From Acidobacteriaceae bacterium (GTDB taxonomy: Bacteria; Acidobacteriota; Terriglobia; Terriglobales; Acidobacteriaceae): a DNA stretch of 7,734 bases. The stretch covers positions 1 to 7,734 of the forward strand of contig PMBA01000142.1 of assembly GCA_003152795.1 (NCBI GenBank), given 5' to 3'. The notes under the pieces were generated by a model. That model ran no database searches, was not told the DNA's origin, and saw nothing but the letters and a program-made list of their open reading frames with translations. Below are positions 6,059 to 7,734 of the stretch, in pieces. Both the position numbers and the translations under genes were made by a program. Numbering within the stretch: position 1 is the first letter of the stretch; every line of letters starts with the position of its first letter.

Positions 6059-6087
6059 TTGAACCCTGCCCATCCCTGTGCTACTTT
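6059..6087 (+). promoter_or_regulatory. Weak candidate promoter of the DUF465 gene
   Basis: TTGAAC (6059-6064) and TACTTT (6082-6087) are 17 bp apart and would start a transcript near 6094, leaving a leader of about 34 nt that carries the strong SD. The matches to consensus are only moderate (4 of 6 and 3 of 6), so this is a low-confidence call. Confidence 0.25.
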
Positions 6088-6111
6088 TTAACCGTGCAGT
6101 AATAAAACAAC

Positions 6112-6118
6112 AGGAGGT
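6112..6118 (+). promoter_or_regulatory. Strong Shine-Dalgarno AGGAGGT
   Basis: AGGAGGT lies 9 nt before the ATG at 6128 and is the best ribosome-binding sequence in the window. It contrasts with the weak or missing SDs of most neighbours and suggests the small downstream protein is made in high amounts. Confidence 0.75.
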
Positions 6119-6127
6119 CTGGCAAGG

Positions 6128-6346
6128 ATGCTGACTCCAAGAGAGCAACTCCTGACCGGTCATGATGAGTTCCAGCGACTGGTTCAGGAGCATTCGCAAT
6201 ATTCCCAACGGCTGGAATCCCTCACCCAGAAACGATACCTCACCGAAGACGAAAAACTGGAAGAAGTGCGGCTGAAGAAACTGAAGCTGCGCCTCAAAGA
6301 CCAGATGCTGAATCTGGAGCAGCAGGTGCACCGGCAGTCTGCCTAG
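6128..6346 (+). CDS. Small coiled-coil protein, DUF465/YdcH-like
   Basis: This 72-residue, highly charged, all-helical protein has the DUF465 (YdcH) pattern: HDEFQRLVQEH, then YSQRLESLTQKRYLTEDEKLEE, then LKKLKLRLKDQM. That corresponds to two antiparallel helices joined near the LTEDE turn (about 38-42). Members are widespread small proteins of unknown biochemical role. The SlyX-like coiled coil is a related alternative, but the K-x-x-LT-x-(D/E)E and LKK-x-KL-x-LKD motifs favour DUF465. It stands apart from rimI by about 170 bp and has its own strong SD. An intrinsic terminator follows about 90 nt downstream, so it is probably a single-gene transcript. Function is unknown. Confidence 0.88.
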   Translation: MLTPREQLLTGHDEFQRLVQEHSQYSQRLESLTQKRYLTEDEKLEEVRLKKLKLRLKDQMLNLEQQVHRQSA

Positions 6347-6435
6347 ATTCGCCAGGCTTCGATCAGCGGGTCTGAGCAATCGGGCCCGAAGCGCCGGAAC
6401 ATGCGGGACCACATCAGATGTATGCCATCCCACCG

Positions 6436-6459
6436 GGCGCGCCTAAGCGCCTTTTTTTT
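6436..6459 (+). terminator. Intrinsic terminator downstream of the DUF465 gene
   Basis: GGCGC (6436-6440) pairs with GCGCC (6447-6451) across the 6-nt loop GCCTAA, followed directly by eight T residues (6452-6459). This is the clearest Rho-independent terminator in the window. It ends only 22 bp before the GTG of the next gene, so that gene needs a promoter inside this tight space or read-through. The 90-nt segment before it also contains a GCTTCG/CGAAGC inverted pair (6358-6363 with 6387-6392, approximate), consistent with a structured 3' UTR. Confidence 0.75.
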
Positions 6460-6481
6460 ATTACATTTAAGCAGAATCTGA

Positions 6482-6784
6482 GTGTATTCGGCAGCGGTCT
6501 GGCGGGTGTTCTGGAACTGGTGGCAAGATGTCCAAATCCCCCTCGGATCCTCGATTGAGCCCGCTTCACCCGGATACTTCGCCAGCTCCCAAAAGCTGCG
6601 CGAAATGGAACGTCGCACAACTGACGTTCTGCGGAATTCTCTGCTGCCAGGCCAGAAAGACTCCCTGAAAACCAGACCGGATGGAACTATACTCGACGGG
6701 CATCACAGAATTTATATTCTTCGCGGACGAGGCGTGGACGTCGATGCCCTGCCACGTGAGATCATCGCAAAAGGGGACGCGTAA
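6482..6784 (+). CDS. Small protein with ParB/sulfiredoxin-like DGHHR motif, function unknown
   Basis: This 100-residue protein starts at GTG 6482, the first possible start, since the codon before it is TGA. No SD is visible. The N-terminal 35 residues are Trp-rich (VWRVFWNWWQD). The middle is charged and helical (SSQKLREMERRTTDVLRNSL, about 40-59). The C-terminal part, RPDGTILDGHHRIYILRGRG, carries D72-G73-H74-H75-R76, which resembles the DG-x-HR nucleotide-binding motif of the ParB/sulfiredoxin fold. In those families the motif contributes to CTP or ATP handling, but this protein is much too short to be a full ParB and lacks the HTH. Activity is therefore not assigned. An ATG at 6605 would leave 59 residues including the motif, yet codon use and good composition favour the longer form. 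It ends 2 bp before the phosphatase gene, so the two are likely co-transcribed. Confidence 0.65.
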   Translation: MYSAAVWRVFWNWWQDVQIPLGSSIEPASPGYFASSQKLREMERRTTDVLRNSLLPGQKDSLKTRPDGTILDGHHRIYILRGRGVDVDALPREIIAKGDA

Positions 6785-6786
6785 CG

Positions 6787-7290
6787 ATGTTGACGGAACT
6801 CTATTGGGTTGATGGCCCATGGCCGGGAAAGCTGGCCATGGCCTCGCGGCCTCGCGGCGGCGACTGGCTGGAGGACGAAGTGGCGGCCTGGCGTCGGGCG
6901 GGAATTGACACCGTGCTCTCATTGCTGACCCCTGACGAGGAGCAGGACCTCGATCTTAAGCGCGAGGCACGGGTTGCGAAAGCACAAGGGATAAATTTCG
7001 CCTCGTTGCCCATCCCCGATCGCCAGGTACCGAACTCGGAGTCGGAAGTAAGGGCAGCATTGGATCGGCTCGACGCTGATCTTTCGGCAGGAAGGAATGT
7101 TGTCGTCCATTGCCGGCAAGGAATCGGCCGCACCGGGCTGATAGCGGCCTGCCTGCTGATCACGAAAGGCCTAACCTCCAAAGACGCAATTAAGATTCTC
7201 AGCGCCGCCCGTGGAAACCCGATACCAGAGACGATCGAACAACGGCACTGGATCGACCACTACGCCGCAGTTTTGGCCGGCACCAAATGA
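6787..7290 (+). CDS. Dual-specificity/tyrosine phosphatase-like protein
   Basis: This 167-residue cysteine-phosphatase-fold protein has the complete CX5R active-site loop HCRQGIGRTG: nucleophile C109, phosphate-binding R115, and a G/T following. The likely general acid is D78 in LPIPDRQVP. Family members hydrolyse phosphotyrosine, phosphoserine/threonine, or in some cases phosphoinositide or sugar phosphates through a cysteinyl-phosphate intermediate. No signal peptide or membrane segment is visible, so it is probably cytosolic. The early part (LAMASRPRGGDWLEDEVAAWRRAGIDTVLSLL) is typical of bacterial and plant-like DSPs. Neighbours are the DGHHR protein 2 bp upstream and, after about 125 bp, psd. 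A partner kinase, such as the one at the left edge, is possible but unproven. A strong SD is not seen before the ATG, so translational coupling to the upstream gene is likely. Confidence 0.9.
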   Translation: MLTELYWVDGPWPGKLAMASRPRGGDWLEDEVAAWRRAGIDTVLSLLTPDEEQDLDLKREARVAKAQGINFASLPIPDRQVPNSESEVRAALDRLDADLSAGRNVVVHCRQGIGRTGLIAACLLITKGLTSKDAIKILSAARGNPIPETIEQRHWIDHYAAVLAGTK

Positions 7291-7292
7291 AT

Positions 7293-7373
7293 AGTCGTTC
7301 GTCGTTTGCGATTTGCGGTTAGCGTGGTCATTGCGCTTCTTCAAGCGAGCCGCGAACGACGAACAGCGAACAA
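7293..7373. repeat. Heptamer-like inverted repeat between phosphatase and psd
   Basis: The left arm reads as consecutive 7-mers of the type GTTCGTC, GTTTGCG, ATTTGCG, GTTAGCG (7297-7324). The right arm has the inverted series CGAACGA, CGAACAG, CGAACAA (7353-7373). The best pairing is 7297-7310 with 7351-7364 (13 of 14 canonical pairs). The loop is about 40 nt. The build resembles the AT-rich repeat at 4732-4810 but with a different heptamer. No T-run follows, and no coding potential is seen. Confidence 0.65.
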
Positions 7374-7390
7374 GTAAACGACTTACGCCA

Positions 7391-7396
7391 TATAAT
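7391..7396 (+). promoter_or_regulatory. Perfect -10 box TATAAT before psd
   Basis: TATAAT matches the sigma70 -10 consensus exactly. I see no good -35 at 16-18 bp upstream (that space is the end of the heptamer repeat). A transcript starting near 7403 would have a leader of only about 12 nt before the ATG at 7415, with no SD. Confidence 0.4.
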
Positions 7397-7414
7397 TACC
7401 CTGAATAAATTCCC

Positions 7415-7734
7415 ATGGTTCGTGACGGCTACTTCTACGGGATAGGCTGCATTCTCGCTGCTGGCTTGATCGCCTGGCTCGCGGCCTGGCCCTATGCCGT
7501 TCCGGTCCTGTTGCTGGCGGCCTTCTTCCTGTGGTTTTTCCGCGATCCCGAGCGCCAGATTCCCACCGTCGCTGGGGCAGTTGTTTCTCCCGGAGATGGC
7601 AAGGTGACCGATATTTCGCTGGTGAGCGCTGATGGAATTCCGCTCAATCGCATCAGCATCTTTCTCAGCGTCTTCGATGTACACGTGAACCGCGCGCCGA
7701 TTGCGGGCGTGATCCGCGACGTGCGCTATCAGCG
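7415..7734 (+). CDS. psd: Phosphatidylserine decarboxylase, N-terminal part, cut by window edge
   Basis: This membrane-associated pyruvoyl enzyme removes CO2 from phosphatidylserine to form phosphatidylethanolamine, a step in phospholipid synthesis. The 106 visible residues contain a hydrophobic N-terminal membrane segment (about 7-43, e.g. [20 protein letters not shown]), the conserved FFRDPER (41-47), SPGDGKV (58-64, usually SPADGKV) and [13 protein letters not shown] (about 82-94). These fit the short PSD-A type of about 210-220 residues, made of one chain later cleaved at a Ser to create the pyruvoyl group. The cleavage site lies beyond the window. The start is the ATG at 7415. No SD precedes it. 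In many genomes pssA (phosphatidylserine synthase) follows, which cannot be checked here. Confidence 0.95.
   Translation, partial: MVRDGYFYGIGCILAAGLIAWLAAWPYAVPVLLLAAFFLWFFRDPERQIPTVAGAVVSPGDGKVTDISLVSADGIPLNRISIFLSVFDVHVNRAPIAGVIRDVRYQ

Overview
The window (7,734 bp, moderately GC-rich) carries densely packed bacterial housekeeping genes separated by repeat-rich intergenic DNA. The gene content points to an acidobacterium-like soil or sediment bacterium: a PknB-type Ser/Thr kinase with a Pro-rich leader, a MeaB/methylmalonyl-CoA epimerase pair, short-form phosphatidylserine decarboxylase, and non-ATG and SD-poor starts. The lineage is an inference from style and content. No marker gene in the window proves it.

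Layout. Positions 1-642 (minus) hold the N-terminal part of a Ser/Thr protein kinase that runs off the left edge at HRDLK. Positions 643-1445 hold no convincing gene. They contain two back-to-back palindromic elements that share their end sequence (about 805-949 and 959-1074) and an 18-bp operator-like palindrome (1245-1262). Positions 1446-2588 (plus) encode an acyl-CoA dehydrogenase, most likely starting at a TTG codon. A minus-strand type II toxin-antitoxin pair follows (antitoxin 3136-2891, toxin 2907-2596, 17-bp overlap, with a good sigma70-type promoter in front). Plus-strand genes then resume: meaB (3321-4280), methylmalonyl-CoA epimerase (4325-4726), tsaB (4808-5506), a rimI-like acetyltransferase (5503-5958), a small DUF465/YdcH-like coiled-coil protein (6128-6346, followed by an intrinsic terminator at 6436-6459), a ParB/sulfiredoxin-like DGHHR protein (6482-6784), a dual-specificity-type phosphatase (6787-7290), and the start of phosphatidylserine decarboxylase (7415 to the right edge).

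How the genes fit together. Acyl-CoA dehydrogenase, MeaB and methylmalonyl-CoA epimerase all belong to acyl-CoA breakdown and to the propionyl-CoA to succinyl-CoA route. MeaB protects the B12-dependent mutase, which is not in the window. TsaB and RimI form the common translation-related pair (t6A tRNA modification and protein N-terminal acetylation), coupled by a 4-bp stop/start overlap. The DGHHR protein and the phosphatase are 2 bp apart and look like a small operon of unknown purpose.

The most unusual features are the three intergenic inverted-repeat regions whose arms are built from short tandem units: CACGAAGG (835-910), AATTTGT heptamers (4733-4810, running into the tsaB start codon) and GTTCGTC/GTTTGCG-like heptamers (7293-7373). 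I found no CRISPR array, tRNA, rRNA or transposase, and no clear new defence system.
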